DNA from: Brevirhabdus pacifica
GTDB taxonomy: Bacteria; Pseudomonadota; Alphaproteobacteria; Rhodobacterales; Rhodobacteraceae
Assembly: GCF_002797755.1 (NCBI RefSeq)
Contig: NZ_PGFI01000011.1
Coordinates: 1,860,001 to 1,924,000 of the forward strand
Reading direction: 5' to 3'
DNA: 64,000 nucleotides
This document shows, piece by piece, positions 43,054-51,375 of this stretch. The translations under genes were made by a program, and so were the position numbers. Every line of letters begins with the position of its first letter. Within the stretch, counting starts at the first letter, position 1. Below the pieces are notes generated by a model that was not told the DNA's origin, did no database searches, and was given only the letters and a program-made list of their open reading frames with translations.

Positions 43054-44370
43054 ATGACCCCGAACACCCCGCCCCTGCGCCACGGCCTGCGCGAGAACCT
43101 CGACCAGGTGATCCACCAGCTGATCCAGGTCATGCTGGTCGGGCTTGCCATCGGCATGACCCGCACCGTCGTCCCTGCCCTGGCCGAGTCCGAATTCGGG
43201 CTGGCCCGTGGCTCGTTCCTGTTGCTGACCTCGTTCGTGGTGGTCTTCGGCCTGGTCAAGGCGGTGATGAACTTCGTCGCCGGAAGCTGGTCCGAGCGGA
43301 TCGGGCGCAAGCGGGTGCTGCTGTGGGGCTGGGTCGCCGCCCTGCCGATCCCGGTGATGATCTGGGCCGCCCCCGACTGGAACTGGATCGTGGCCGCGAC
43401 CGTGCTTCTGGGGATCAACCAGGGCCTCTGCTGGTCGATGACCCAGACCGCCAAGCTGGACATCACCCGCGCCGAGGAACGCGGCCTGACCATGGGCCTG
43501 AACGAATTCTCGGGCTATGTCGGCGTGGCGTTGGCGGGCATCCTGACCGCCTATGCCGCAGAGTGGCTGGGCGCGCGGACGGGCCTTTTGCTGTTCGGGC
43601 TGGCGGTGGTTCTGTCAGGCCTTCTGCTGACCGTGATCGGGGTCCGCGACACGCGCGCCTGGGCCCGCGCCGAAAGCGCCGCGCACAAGGCCGCGCCCCC
43701 CGCCAACCTGCCCCGCTACCCGCAGGGCTTGCCGGCCAGCCCCACCACCGCCCAGGTCTTCGCAGTGATGAGCTGGCGCGACCCGCGCCTTTTCGCCATC
43801 TCCCAGGCGGGACTGGTCGAGAAATTCGTCGACGCACTGGTCTGGGCGCTGTTCCCGGTCTTTCTGGCCGGGCGTGGCGCGGGCCTGACCGAGGTCGGCT
43901 GGATCGTCGGCACATACGGGTTCGTCTGGGGCGGATCGCAGCTTGTGACCGGGCGGCTCTCGGACCGGGTGGGCCGCTTCTGGCCCAATGTCCTGGGCAT
44001 GTGGATCTGCGGCGCGGGCGTGGCGATGGTCGTGCTGGGCCAGGGGGTGGCGTGGTGGTCGGTCTCGGCCGGCATCACGGGCCTTGGCATGGCGCTGCTC
44101 TATCCCAACCTTTCGGCGGCGGTGGCCGACATCACGCCCCCCGAATGGCGCGGCTCGGCGATCGGGATCTATCGCTTCTGGCGCGATCTGGGCTATGCGA
44201 TCGGGGCCCTGGGCCTCGGCCTGGCCGCCAGCCTGACCGGCGCGGCCGAAGCGGCCTTCTGGTTCGTCGCCCTTTCGATGTTCGTCTCGGGCGGGCTGCT
44301 GTTCTGGCTGTCTGAAGAGACCCACCCCCGGCTGAACCCGGCCAAACCCTCGGAGACCTTGGATGCGTAA
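43054..44370 (+). CDS. Major facilitator superfamily transporter
   Basis: A 438-residue MFS protein with twelve predicted membrane helices and the loop 2-3 signature here as GSWSERIGRKRVLL; the matching loop in the second half is TGRLSDRVGRFWPN. The helices are interrupted by a long Pro/Ala cytoplasmic loop around residues 205-235. It is divergent from the HupE set and may export a metal chelate or a drug, but the substrate is unknown. The next gene overlaps its end by 8 bases. Confidence 0.88.
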   Translation: MTPNTPPLRHGLRENLDQVIHQLIQVMLVGLAIGMTRTVVPALAESEFGLARGSFLLLTSFVVVFGLVKAVMNFVAGSWSERIGRKRVLLWGWVAALPIPVMIWAAPDWNWIVAATVLLGINQGLCWSMTQTAKLDITRAEERGLTMGLNEFSGYVGVALAGILTAYAAEWLGARTGLLLFGLAVVLSGLLLTVIGVRDTRAWARAESAAHKAAPPANLPRYPQGLPASPTTAQVFAVMSWRDPRLFAISQAGLVEKFVDALVWALFPVFLAGRGAGLTEVGWIVGTYGFVWGGSQLVTGRLSDRVGRFWPNVLGMWICGAGVAMVVLGQGVAWWSVSAGITGLGMALLYPNLSAAVADITPPEWRGSAIGIYRFWRDLGYAIGALGLGLAASLTGAAEAAFWFVALSMFVSGGLLFWLSEETHPRLNPAKPSETLDA

Positions 44371-45088
44371 CCCGACCGCCACCCTGCTTGGATGGGCCGC
44401 CGCCCTTCTCGGCGCCGCCTCGATCCTGCTGCTGGCGCTGGCCGCCCTTGGCTTTCGCCGCGACTGGTGGCCAGTGCCCCGGGCGCTGGATCTTGCCGCC
44501 TGGGGCGCCTGGGCCTCGGCCGCCGGCGTGGTCCTGGCGCTCGTCGCGCTCATCGTCTGGCTGCTGCGCCGGCCGGGCGGCGGCTGGCCCCCGCTGCTGG
44601 GGTTGATCCTGTCGCTGCCGGTGCTGCTTGCGGCGGGTGCCTGGCAATATGCCACCGTGACGACGCCGGCGATCAACGACATCTCGACCGACACCGGCAA
44701 TCCGCCCGTCTTCTGGTTCACGGTCACGCCCAGCGACTATCCCGCGCGCAACGCCGAACCCCAGCGCGCGGCCTACCCCGGCGTGCGCCCGCTGGACCTG
44801 CCCCTGCCCTTCGAGGCGGCCTTCTCCGAGGCCCTCGCCCTGGTCGAAGCCCGGGGCTGGGAGGTGCTGTCGGCCGATCCCTCGGAAAACCAGATCGAGG
44901 CCATCGCCCGCAGCCGCCTTTTCGGTTTCGAGGACGAGGTCGCGATCCGCGTCACCCCCGCCGAGGAGGGAGAGGGCAGCCGCGTCGACATGCGCTCACG
45001 CTCGCGCCTGGGGCAGATCGACCGGGGCGCCAACGCCCGCCGCATCCGGGCTTTCCTGGACGATCTAGAGGCCCGCGCCGCCGACTGA
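44363..45088 (+). CDS. DUF1499 family membrane protein
   Basis: A 241-residue protein with three N-terminal membrane helices (about residues 8-95) and a C-terminal DUF1499 domain (YPGVRPLDLPLPFEAAFSEAL, IEAIARSRLFGFEDEVAIRV, VDMRSRSRLGQIDRGANARRI). The function of DUF1499 is not known. It overlaps the MFS gene by 8 bases, so it belongs to the same transcript, and converges on a LysR gene. Confidence 0.82.
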   Translation: MRNPTATLLGWAAALLGAASILLLALAALGFRRDWWPVPRALDLAAWGAWASAAGVVLALVALIVWLLRRPGGGWPPLLGLILSLPVLLAAGAWQYATVTTPAINDISTDTGNPPVFWFTVTPSDYPARNAEPQRAAYPGVRPLDLPLPFEAAFSEALALVEARGWEVLSADPSENQIEAIARSRLFGFEDEVAIRVTPAEEGEGSRVDMRSRSRLGQIDRGANARRIRAFLDDLEARAAD

Positions 45089-45124
45089 GCCTGGGCAAGG
45101 TGCCCTGCCCCGACCCCGCGTCTG

Positions 45125-46030
45125 CTACCACTCGGGCGCGCGCAGGTTGTCGACCATGTAGTCGATGAAGCTGCGCAGCCGGGGTTGCAGGTTCCTCTCG
45201 GGCAGGAAGACGGCGAAGACCGCGCCATCGTCGCTGACGGTGAAATCCTCGAGGATCTGCACCAGGCGGCCGTCGCGGATCGCGGGGCGCGCCAGATGCT
45301 CAGCACAGCGCATGACCCCGAAGCCCGCCAGGCACATCTGGAAAAGGGACATGCCGTCATTGCTGCGAAAGCGGCCGTCAGCATGGAAATCATGGGCCTC
45401 GCCGTCGCGCAGGAACGGCCAGTGGTTCAATTTTTCATGGGCGCCGTCCCAGCTCAGGCATGGCATCGCGCCCAGGTCGCGCGGCGTCTCGGGATGGCCG
45501 TGCACCTCCAGCAGGGCGGGGGCTGCGATCACGATCCGCCGCAGGTCGCACAGGCGCCGGTGCATCAGGGTCGAGTCCCCCAGCCGCCCCATCCGGATCG
45601 CCACATCGATCCTGTCCTCGATCAGGTTGACGCTTTCGTCCGTAAGACGCAGGTCCAGCGACAGTTTCGGATGCTGCTCGAGGAAAGCCGGAAGCAACGG
45701 CGTCACCCGGTCCATCCCGAAGGCCAGCGGTGCCGAGACGCGCAGCTCTCCGGTGATCTGGCGCGTCTCTTCCTGCAAGGCGGCTTCGGCGGCGTCGACG
45801 GCCTGAACGGCCTCGCGGCAGCCGTCGATGAACCGCTCGCCCGCGGGCGTCAGCCGGTGTCCCCGGGTGGTGCGGTGCAGCAGCCGCGCGCCCAGCCGGT
45901 CCTCCAACCTCTGGATGGTCTGGCTGACGAAGGGCTGGGAGACATTGAGGGCGCGGGCGGCCGTGGTGAAGCCCCCGGTCTCGGCCACGGCAAGAAACAC
46001 GCGCATCGCGATCAGCCTGTCGTCCTTCAC
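45125..46030 (-). CDS. LysR-family transcriptional regulator
   Basis: A 301-residue LysR protein with MRVFLAVAETGGFTTAARALNVSQPFVSQTIQRLEDRLG as the DNA-binding part (positions 9-47) and a standard effector domain; it resembles the CrgA/AaeR-type group (HADGRFRSNDGMSLFQMCLAGFG). It is divergent from the class II aldolase gene at 46237, its probable target. Confidence 0.88.
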   Translation of the reverse strand: MKDDRLIAMRVFLAVAETGGFTTAARALNVSQPFVSQTIQRLEDRLGARLLHRTTRGHRLTPAGERFIDGCREAVQAVDAAEAALQEETRQITGELRVSAPLAFGMDRVTPLLPAFLEQHPKLSLDLRLTDESVNLIEDRIDVAIRMGRLGDSTLMHRRLCDLRRIVIAAPALLEVHGHPETPRDLGAMPCLSWDGAHEKLNHWPFLRDGEAHDFHADGRFRSNDGMSLFQMCLAGFGVMRCAEHLARPAIRDGRLVQILEDFTVSDDGAVFAVFLPERNLQPRLRSFIDYMVDNLRAPEW

Positions 46031-46236
46031 CGTGCCCCTCCGCTTTGCGCCGCGCCGGTCTGCCGGCGCGCGATCCGCCCCATTACAGCGCCAATCGACC
46101 TGCCGGGAAAGGGATAAGACTTATTGCAAGCGCTTCGTTGACCGATTGTGCCGCAACATCCGATCCTTCGGGGCATATCGGCGGCCCGACCCGGCGCCGC
46201 CCCGGCCAGAAGCCGCCAACCCCGAAAGGACCCGAC

Positions 46237-47049
46237 ATGCTTGACCTTGGCAACCGCGTCTCCATCTACCAGCCCGAGCAGGAAGGGCTGATCTACCCCG
46301 AGCTTCCCGAATTCGACAATTTCGAGGATGAGCGCCGCCACCGCAAGGAACGGCTGGTCGCCGCCTGCCGCGCCTTCGACCAGCAGGGGTTCGACTATGG
46401 CTTCGCCGGTCACCTGACCGTGCGCGACCCCGAGCGCCCCGAGCTTTACTGGACCAACCCCATGTGCGTGCATTTCGCCAAGGTGAAGATGTCCAACCTG
46501 ATCCTGGTCGATCACAAGGGCACGGTGATCGAGGGCAACCACGCCGTCAACCGCGCGGGCTTCGTGCTGCACGCCAACGTGCACGAGGAACATCCCGACA
46601 TCATCGCCATGTGCCATGCGCACACCGTCTATGGCACCGCCTGGGCCGCCACCGGCCTGCCGATCGAGCCGATCACCCAGGATGCCTGCGCCTTCTTCGA
46701 GGATCACGTCATCATCGGTGACGAGGCCGGCGCCGTCGCGGTCGAAAACCACGCAGGCTCGAACGTGGCCAAGGCATTCAAGGGGGTGAAGGCCGCCATT
46801 CACCAGAACCACGGCCTGCTGACCGCCAGCCGCCACAGCATCGAGGCGGCGGCCTTCTGGTTCATCGCTCTGGAACGCTGCTGCCAGCAGCAGCTCGACA
46901 TCGCGGCCTCGGGGATCCAGCCCACCTATGTCAAGCCTGACCGCGCCCGCTACAGCCGCGAACACGTGGGCAGCGAATATATCGGCTGGCTGCATTTCCA
47001 GACGATCTGGGGCCAGCTGGTCGAGGATCAGCCCGACATGTTCGACTGA
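46237..47049 (+). CDS. Class II aldolase/adducin-family protein
   Basis: A 270-residue class II aldolase/adducin domain with an N-terminal extension of about 40 residues. Metal ligands are HAHT (His127, His129) and a later HQNHGLL. FAGHLTVRDPE is the usual loop. GAAAGGA precedes ATG 46237. Similar proteins are often found alone with a LysR regulator and act as aldolases or dehydratases on unknown substrates. It shares little sequence with the class II protein at 19764. Confidence 0.85.
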   Translation: MLDLGNRVSIYQPEQEGLIYPELPEFDNFEDERRHRKERLVAACRAFDQQGFDYGFAGHLTVRDPERPELYWTNPMCVHFAKVKMSNLILVDHKGTVIEGNHAVNRAGFVLHANVHEEHPDIIAMCHAHTVYGTAWAATGLPIEPITQDACAFFEDHVIIGDEAGAVAVENHAGSNVAKAFKGVKAAIHQNHGLLTASRHSIEAAAFWFIALERCCQQQLDIAASGIQPTYVKPDRARYSREHVGSEYIGWLHFQTIWGQLVEDQPDMFD

Positions 47050-47362
47050 TCCTGCCGGAGCCTGTCCGGTAACATCGCGCGCGCCCGTGGCGCGCCGGGG
47101 GCGGGCCGCCGGGTCCGCCCCCTGTCGTTCGTGCCAAAGCGTGGGCGCGGGGCTTTCCGTGCCATGGCGGACCCCCGCGCGGGGCGCCGCCTATGGGGCC
47201 GAAGTCGCTGTTTCCCCAGCGTCAGCTTTCCGCTAGCCTGCCGCCAGGACGGGCAATCTTTGCGCCCCTTCACCGATTTTTTCCGCGCCGGTTCAAGGCG
47301 CACGCATTGCTTTCCCCGGGGCGGCCAGGCCCGCCCGCACATCCCGTCAAAGGAGTCCCCCC
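47050..47362. other. 313-base spacer before the amidase gene
   Basis: Contains a stem-loop at 47097-47122 (GGGGGCGG pairing with CCGCCCCC across 10 bases), probably terminating the aldolase transcript, and a T-rich stretch near 47275-47282. The last 30 bases hold the ribosome binding site AAGGAG of the next gene. No gene seen. Confidence 0.5.
47097..47122 (+). terminator. Stem-loop after the class II aldolase gene
   Basis: GGGGGCGG (47097-47104) pairs with CCGCCCCC (47115-47122). It lies 47 bases after the stop. There is no T run, so termination would be weak or factor-dependent. Confidence 0.45.
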
Positions 47363-48688
47363 ATGCCCGATGGTAACACCCCCTCCTCGACCGCCGCGCG
47401 CCGCAGCGTCGTCGTGCAGGAATTCACCAACAGCGTCCTCGACCCTGCCCAGCCGATGCTGGGCCCGGTCCAGAGCGGCGGCACCATCATCGCGAACACC
47501 GCGCCCGGCTGCTGGGGCCCCATGATCACCCCGCGCCTGCGCGGCGGGCACGAGGTCACGCGCCCCGTCTATGTCGAGGGGGCCGAGGTGGGCGACGGCA
47601 TCGCCATCCGCATCCGCGACATCACCGTCACCTCGACCGCCACGGCCTCGGGGCACGACAGCTCTCCCGAGGGGTTCTGCTTGGGCGATCCCTACGTCGC
47701 CGCCCGCTGCCCCGAATGCGATACCGTCTGGCCCGAAACCCATGTCGAGGGGGTCGGGCAGAAATCCGTGCGCTGCGACGCCTGCGGCAACCCCGTCACC
47801 CCGTTCGAGATCGTCCACGGCTATACCGTCACCTTCGACGACACCCGCAGCGTCGGTCTGACTGTGCCCAAGGCCGCGGCCGAGAAGATCGCCGGCCAGG
47901 CCGACCATTTCGCGGCCCTTCCCGACGGCAGCCGCCAGCACTCGATCCTGCATTACGCGCCCTCGGACATGCCGGGCACCCTGATCCGCATGCGCCCCTT
48001 CATGGGACAGTTGGGCACCTGCCCCTCGATGCCCATGCCCGACAGTCACAACGCGGGCGATTTCGGGGCCTTCCTGGTCGGCGCGCCCCATGACTATGCC
48101 ATCACCCCCGAGCAACTGGCCGAGCACAAGACCGACGGCCACATGGACATTGACGCCGTGCGCGCCGGCGCCATCCTGATCGCCCCGGTCAAGGTCCCGG
48201 GCGCCGGGATCTACATGGGCGACATGCACGCAGGCCAGGGCGACGGAGAGATCGCCGGGCACACGATGGATGTCTCGGGCAGCGTCACCCTTCAGGTCGA
48301 GGTGGTGAAGGATTATCCGCTGGACGGGCCGGTCCTGTTCCCGCTGGAGGAGGATCTTCCCCCCCTCGCCCGCCCCTTTACCGAGGCCGAGATCGCCAAG
48401 GGTCGCCGCCTGGCCGACCGCTGGGCGGTCAAGGAAATCGCGCCGCTGGCGCCCATCTCGGTCGTGGGCACGGCAGCCAACCTGAACGCTGCCATCGAGA
48501 ACGGGCTGGAACGGGCGGCCAAGCTGCTGGACATGTCCGTCGCCGAGGTGCGCAACCGCGCCACCGTCAACGGCGCCATCGAGATCGGGCGCGCCCCGGG
48601 GGTGATCCAGGTCACGTTCCTGGCACCGCTCGACAAGCTCGACGCCGTCGGCCTGGGCGACTACGCCCGTGAGCAATACGGCCTTTGA
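47363..48688 (+). CDS. Acetamidase/formamidase family protein
   Basis: A 441-residue protein of the FmdA/AmdA family, which hydrolyses formamide or short amides to ammonium and acid. The beta-rich core with TAPGCWGPMITPRLRGGHEV, MGDMHAGQGDGEIAGHTMDV and SVVGTAANLNAAI is seen. A four-cysteine set, CPEC (about residue 114) and CDAC (about 137), is inserted and looks like a zinc ribbon not present in all members. It is downstream of an aldolase gene and convergent with a DapA-type gene. The substrate is not certain. Confidence 0.85.
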   Translation: MPDGNTPSSTAARRSVVVQEFTNSVLDPAQPMLGPVQSGGTIIANTAPGCWGPMITPRLRGGHEVTRPVYVEGAEVGDGIAIRIRDITVTSTATASGHDSSPEGFCLGDPYVAARCPECDTVWPETHVEGVGQKSVRCDACGNPVTPFEIVHGYTVTFDDTRSVGLTVPKAAAEKIAGQADHFAALPDGSRQHSILHYAPSDMPGTLIRMRPFMGQLGTCPSMPMPDSHNAGDFGAFLVGAPHDYAITPEQLAEHKTDGHMDIDAVRAGAILIAPVKVPGAGIYMGDMHAGQGDGEIAGHTMDVSGSVTLQVEVVKDYPLDGPVLFPLEEDLPPLARPFTEAEIAKGRRLADRWAVKEIAPLAPISVVGTAANLNAAIENGLERAAKLLDMSVAEVRNRATVNGAIEIGRAPGVIQVTFLAPLDKLDAVGLGDYAREQYGL

Positions 48689-48694
48689 CAGGCT

Positions 48695-48728
48695 GCCGCG
48701 CCCCGCGTCGATAAGGCGGGGGCGCGGC
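48695..48728. terminator. Bidirectional terminator hairpin
   Basis: GCCGCGCCCCGC (48695-48706) pairs with GCGGGGGCGCGGC (48716-48728), one G bulged, between the convergent amidase and DapA-family genes. Confidence 0.65.
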
Positions 48729-48743
48729 TAGGCCGCCACCAGA

Positions 48744-49646
48744 TCAGGCCGGGCGCAGCGCCTTCACGCTGTCCAGCGCGGCGCCCACCGCCTCCCGCTC
48801 GGCCTCCGGCAGGGGCAGGACGGGGCGCGGCGGCTGCAACGCGCCGTGGCCCAGCAACTCCGCCAGAAGATACATCACCCGGTAGCTGCCGAAGCGCCGG
48901 AAAAGGGCCCAGAGCGGTTGAAACGCCTCGTCGATCCGCCCTGCCTCGTCCCGGTCGCCCGCCTGCGCGGCGCGGGCCAGCGCCACCGCCGGGCCGGGCA
49001 GCAGGCCCGCCACCACGCTGTACCAGCATTCCGCCCCCGCCAGCAGCGCCGCGCGCGCGTCCCAGTCGCCGCTGTGGCCGATGGCAAAGTCCCGGGGCGT
49101 GATGGCCTGAAGGCGCGCTGACTGGGCCGCGTAATCGGCCCCCGCCAGCGGCGGCATCTTGATCGCCTGCACGCCCGACACCCCCGCCAGCCGCGCGACA
49201 AGCGCGTCGCTGAAGGTGAAATGGGTCGTGCCGGGGTTGTTGTAGATGCACAAGGGAAGCTTCCCCGCCCTGGCAACGGCCTGGAAATGCACGAAAACCT
49301 CCTCCTCGGTCAGCGCCTGGTAGGATACGGGCGCCAGCAGAAGCCCGTCGGCCCCCGCCTCCCGGGCGTCCCGCGCCAGATCCTCGGCCACCCCGGTCGC
49401 GACCGCGCCCACGCCAACGATGATCGGGCATCGCCCGGCGACGCTTTCGACAGCGACCCGCAGGACGCGGCGGCGCTCCTCGGGGGCCATGTAGGCGTAG
49501 CTTCCGGTGCTGCCCAGAAGCCCGATCGAGTCGGCCTTCGCCGCGACGATCCCTTCCAAGAACTGGCCCAGAAGATCGGCATCAAGACGCCCCTCGGCAT
49601 CCGTCGGGGTCAGGGGAAAGGCGCTGAGGCCGGCGAAGAGGGACAT
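48744..49646 (-). CDS. DapA-family aldolase/lyase (dihydrodipicolinate synthase/NAL superfamily)
   Basis: A 300-residue TIM-barrel enzyme forming a Schiff base. The proton-relay tyrosine is in YNNPGTTHF and the lysine in IKMPPL; LGSTGSYAYM corresponds to the pyruvate-binding GTTGE-type loop but lacks its acidic residue. That change, and isolation from lysine genes, suggests a catabolic or transport-linked aldolase rather than DapA itself. ATG 49646 is set by AGGAG; the frame extends further upstream without similarity. Confidence 0.85.
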   Translation of the reverse strand: MSLFAGLSAFPLTPTDAEGRLDADLLGQFLEGIVAAKADSIGLLGSTGSYAYMAPEERRRVLRVAVESVAGRCPIIVGVGAVATGVAEDLARDAREAGADGLLLAPVSYQALTEEEVFVHFQAVARAGKLPLCIYNNPGTTHFTFSDALVARLAGVSGVQAIKMPPLAGADYAAQSARLQAITPRDFAIGHSGDWDARAALLAGAECWYSVVAGLLPGPAVALARAAQAGDRDEAGRIDEAFQPLWALFRRFGSYRVMYLLAELLGHGALQPPRPVLPLPEAEREAVGAALDSVKALRPA

Positions 49647-49828
49647 TCGGACGCTCCTGTCGTGGCGTGATGGCCGGCGCCTAGAACAGGTCACCGCCGG
49701 GGCAATCCAACCGATTGGCCGGGGCGGCGCAAACACAATCGTCCCCGCCCCGCGAATTTGCGTCACGGATGCGGGGGTGTGCGGCGCGAGGGACGCGCGC
49801 GTTCAGTCAGGGCAGGATTGGCAGGGGG

Positions 49829-50443
49829 TCAGACGAACCCGGTCTCTTTCGCGATCATCGCGGCATGGGTGCGGTTGCGCGCCGAAAGCTTGCGGCTGAG
49901 CGTCTTGACGTGCAGCTTCACGGTCACTTCCTGAAGGTTCAGATCCCGGGCGATTTCCTTGTTGGAGAGGCCCTGCGTCAGGCCGACCAGCACCTCCTGC
50001 TCGCGGGGCGAGAGGGTGGAATGGAACTGATGCTCGGGTTCTTCGTCGCGCTTGGCCATGAAGTCGACGGGCGCATATACCTCGCCGGCCGCCATGAAGC
50101 GCACGGCGTTGAGCAGCGAGCGCGCCGGCAGCGTCTTGGGCAGGAAGCCCGCGGCCCCCATCTCCAGCGCCTTCTCGGCCACGTCGCGCGATGCGGTGCC
50201 CGAGATCAGGCCGACCGGCGTCTTGCCGATCCGCGCCTGCGCCTTGCCCAGCCCTTCCAGGCCGTTCATTCCCGGCATTTCGAAATCCAGCAGAACGATG
50301 TCGAACGCGGCCTCGTCGCCGATGGCGTCGATCACCTCGTCCAGGGTCGAGACCGCGGTGACGCTGGTCCCTTCGTCGCTTTCGAGAAAGGCCGCGATGG
50401 TTTCGCGCACCAGGTCGTGGTCGTCGGCCAGCAATACTTTCAT
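49829..50443 (-). CDS. LuxR/NarL-type response regulator
   Basis: A 204-residue response regulator. The receiver domain has the acidic pair DD (residues 7-8), phosphoacceptor Asp53 (LLDFEMPG) and Lys103 (LPKTL). The output domain (about 143-197) is a LuxR helix-turn-helix, LSPREQEVLVGLTQGLSNKEIARDL. It is divergent from an exported oxidoreductase-like gene that is followed by a hybrid histidine kinase with an HPt domain, the expected phosphodonor. The spacer contains an inverted TACGAATGGG pair that may be its binding site. Confidence 0.9.
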   Translation of the reverse strand: MKVLLADDHDLVRETIAAFLESDEGTSVTAVSTLDEVIDAIGDEAAFDIVLLDFEMPGMNGLEGLGKAQARIGKTPVGLISGTASRDVAEKALEMGAAGFLPKTLPARSLLNAVRFMAAGEVYAPVDFMAKRDEEPEHQFHSTLSPREQEVLVGLTQGLSNKEIARDLNLQEVTVKLHVKTLSRKLSARNRTHAAMIAKETGFV

Positions 50444-50564
50444 AACCTGCCTTTCCTAGAACAAACGAAGGGTAATGCCTTCGCCGGTACTCATCATTAA
50501 CGCGGGATCGGGGCGATTTGTGGACAAGCCCTTCTGGTCGCGAACACAACTTGGAAATTACATT

Positions 50565-50635
50565 TACGAATGGGGACGGACAACCCCTTGATAGGTCAAC
50601 CGATACGCCTGCGACGGCCCACCTACCCATTCGTA
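50565..50635. promoter_or_regulatory. Inverted TACGAATGGG pair in the divergent signalling promoter
   Basis: TACGAATGGG (50565-50574) and its exact complement CCCATTCGTA (50626-50635) face each other 51 bases apart in the 310-base spacer between the response-regulator and exported-protein genes. An AT-rich run (TATATATACC) follows the second copy. No gene is seen in the spacer. The arrangement fits two half sites of the LuxR-type regulator. Confidence 0.45.
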
Positions 50636-50753
50636 TATATACCATATTCTCCTGATCATGTGGAATATTCGTCCGCCGGGGTTACTCTGCCCGAGTGCCG
50701 CCGGAATTGGCGCACATGTTACCAGTTCGCCGTCGTTGATGCAGGAGCAGCCC

Positions 50754-51371
50754 ATGTCCCACCGTTCCACGCCCCGCCATCCCGCCCGCTCCAACCAGTC
50801 CTCGGACGGGTTCCGCGCACCCCGATCGGGCGAGCTGTTTGGCCGCCGTGTCGTCGCGGCCGGACTGATGGTGGCCGGACTGACCCTGGGCGCCGGTGCT
50901 GCCCTGCCCGCCCTGGCCGCGGACCCGGGCACGGCCCTGCCCGCGCCCACGGGCGAGGTGGTGCTGACGGTCACCGGCAAGATCGCCCGCACCAATGGCG
51001 ACGGCGCGGCCAGCTTCGACATGGAGATGCTCAAGGCCCTGCCCGCCGTCTCCTTCGAGACCGAAACCATCTGGACCAAGGGCAGCCAGAGCTTTGTCGG
51101 GGTCGAGCTGAAGACCCTGGTCGAGGAGCTGGGCATCGAGGGCGAGATTCTGGGCGCGAGCGCGATCAACGACTACCGGGTCGACATCCCGCTCTCGGAC
51201 GCGATCGAGAACGGGCCCATCGTCGCCTACACCATGAACGGTCAAGCCATGTCGCGCCGCGACAAGGGACCGCTCTGGATCGTCTACTCCTACGGGTCGG
51301 ACGCGAAGTACCGGACCGAAGCCATCTACAACCGCAGCATCTGGCAGCTTGTCACCCTGGTTGCGGGGTAG
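50754..51371 (+). CDS. Exported molybdopterin-oxidoreductase-like protein
   Basis: A 205-residue exported protein. The first 55 residues contain a basic stretch and a hydrophobic signal segment (VVAAGLMVAGLTLGAGAALPALA), then a domain related to the oxidoreductase molybdopterin-binding fold of SUOX/YedY (VVLTVTGKIARTNGD...FDMEMLKALPAVSFETETIW, LVEELGIEG, GPLWIVYSYG). The cysteine that binds molybdenum in true members is missing; there is no cysteine at all. So it is probably a cofactor-free sensor or binding protein. ATG 50754 has AGGAG upstream. The kinase gene follows within 5 bases. Confidence 0.8.
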   Translation: MSHRSTPRHPARSNQSSDGFRAPRSGELFGRRVVAAGLMVAGLTLGAGAALPALAADPGTALPAPTGEVVLTVTGKIARTNGDGAASFDMEMLKALPAVSFETETIWTKGSQSFVGVELKTLVEELGIEGEILGASAINDYRVDIPLSDAIENGPIVAYTMNGQAMSRRDKGPLWIVYSYGSDAKYRTEAIYNRSIWQLVTLVAG

Positions 51372-51375
51372 TCGC

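Noticed and set aside
50588-50599. TTGATAGGTCAA resembling an FNR box
   Set aside because: The half sites are two bases too close (TTGA-N4-TCAA instead of TTGA-N6-TCAA), so FNR would not recognise it.
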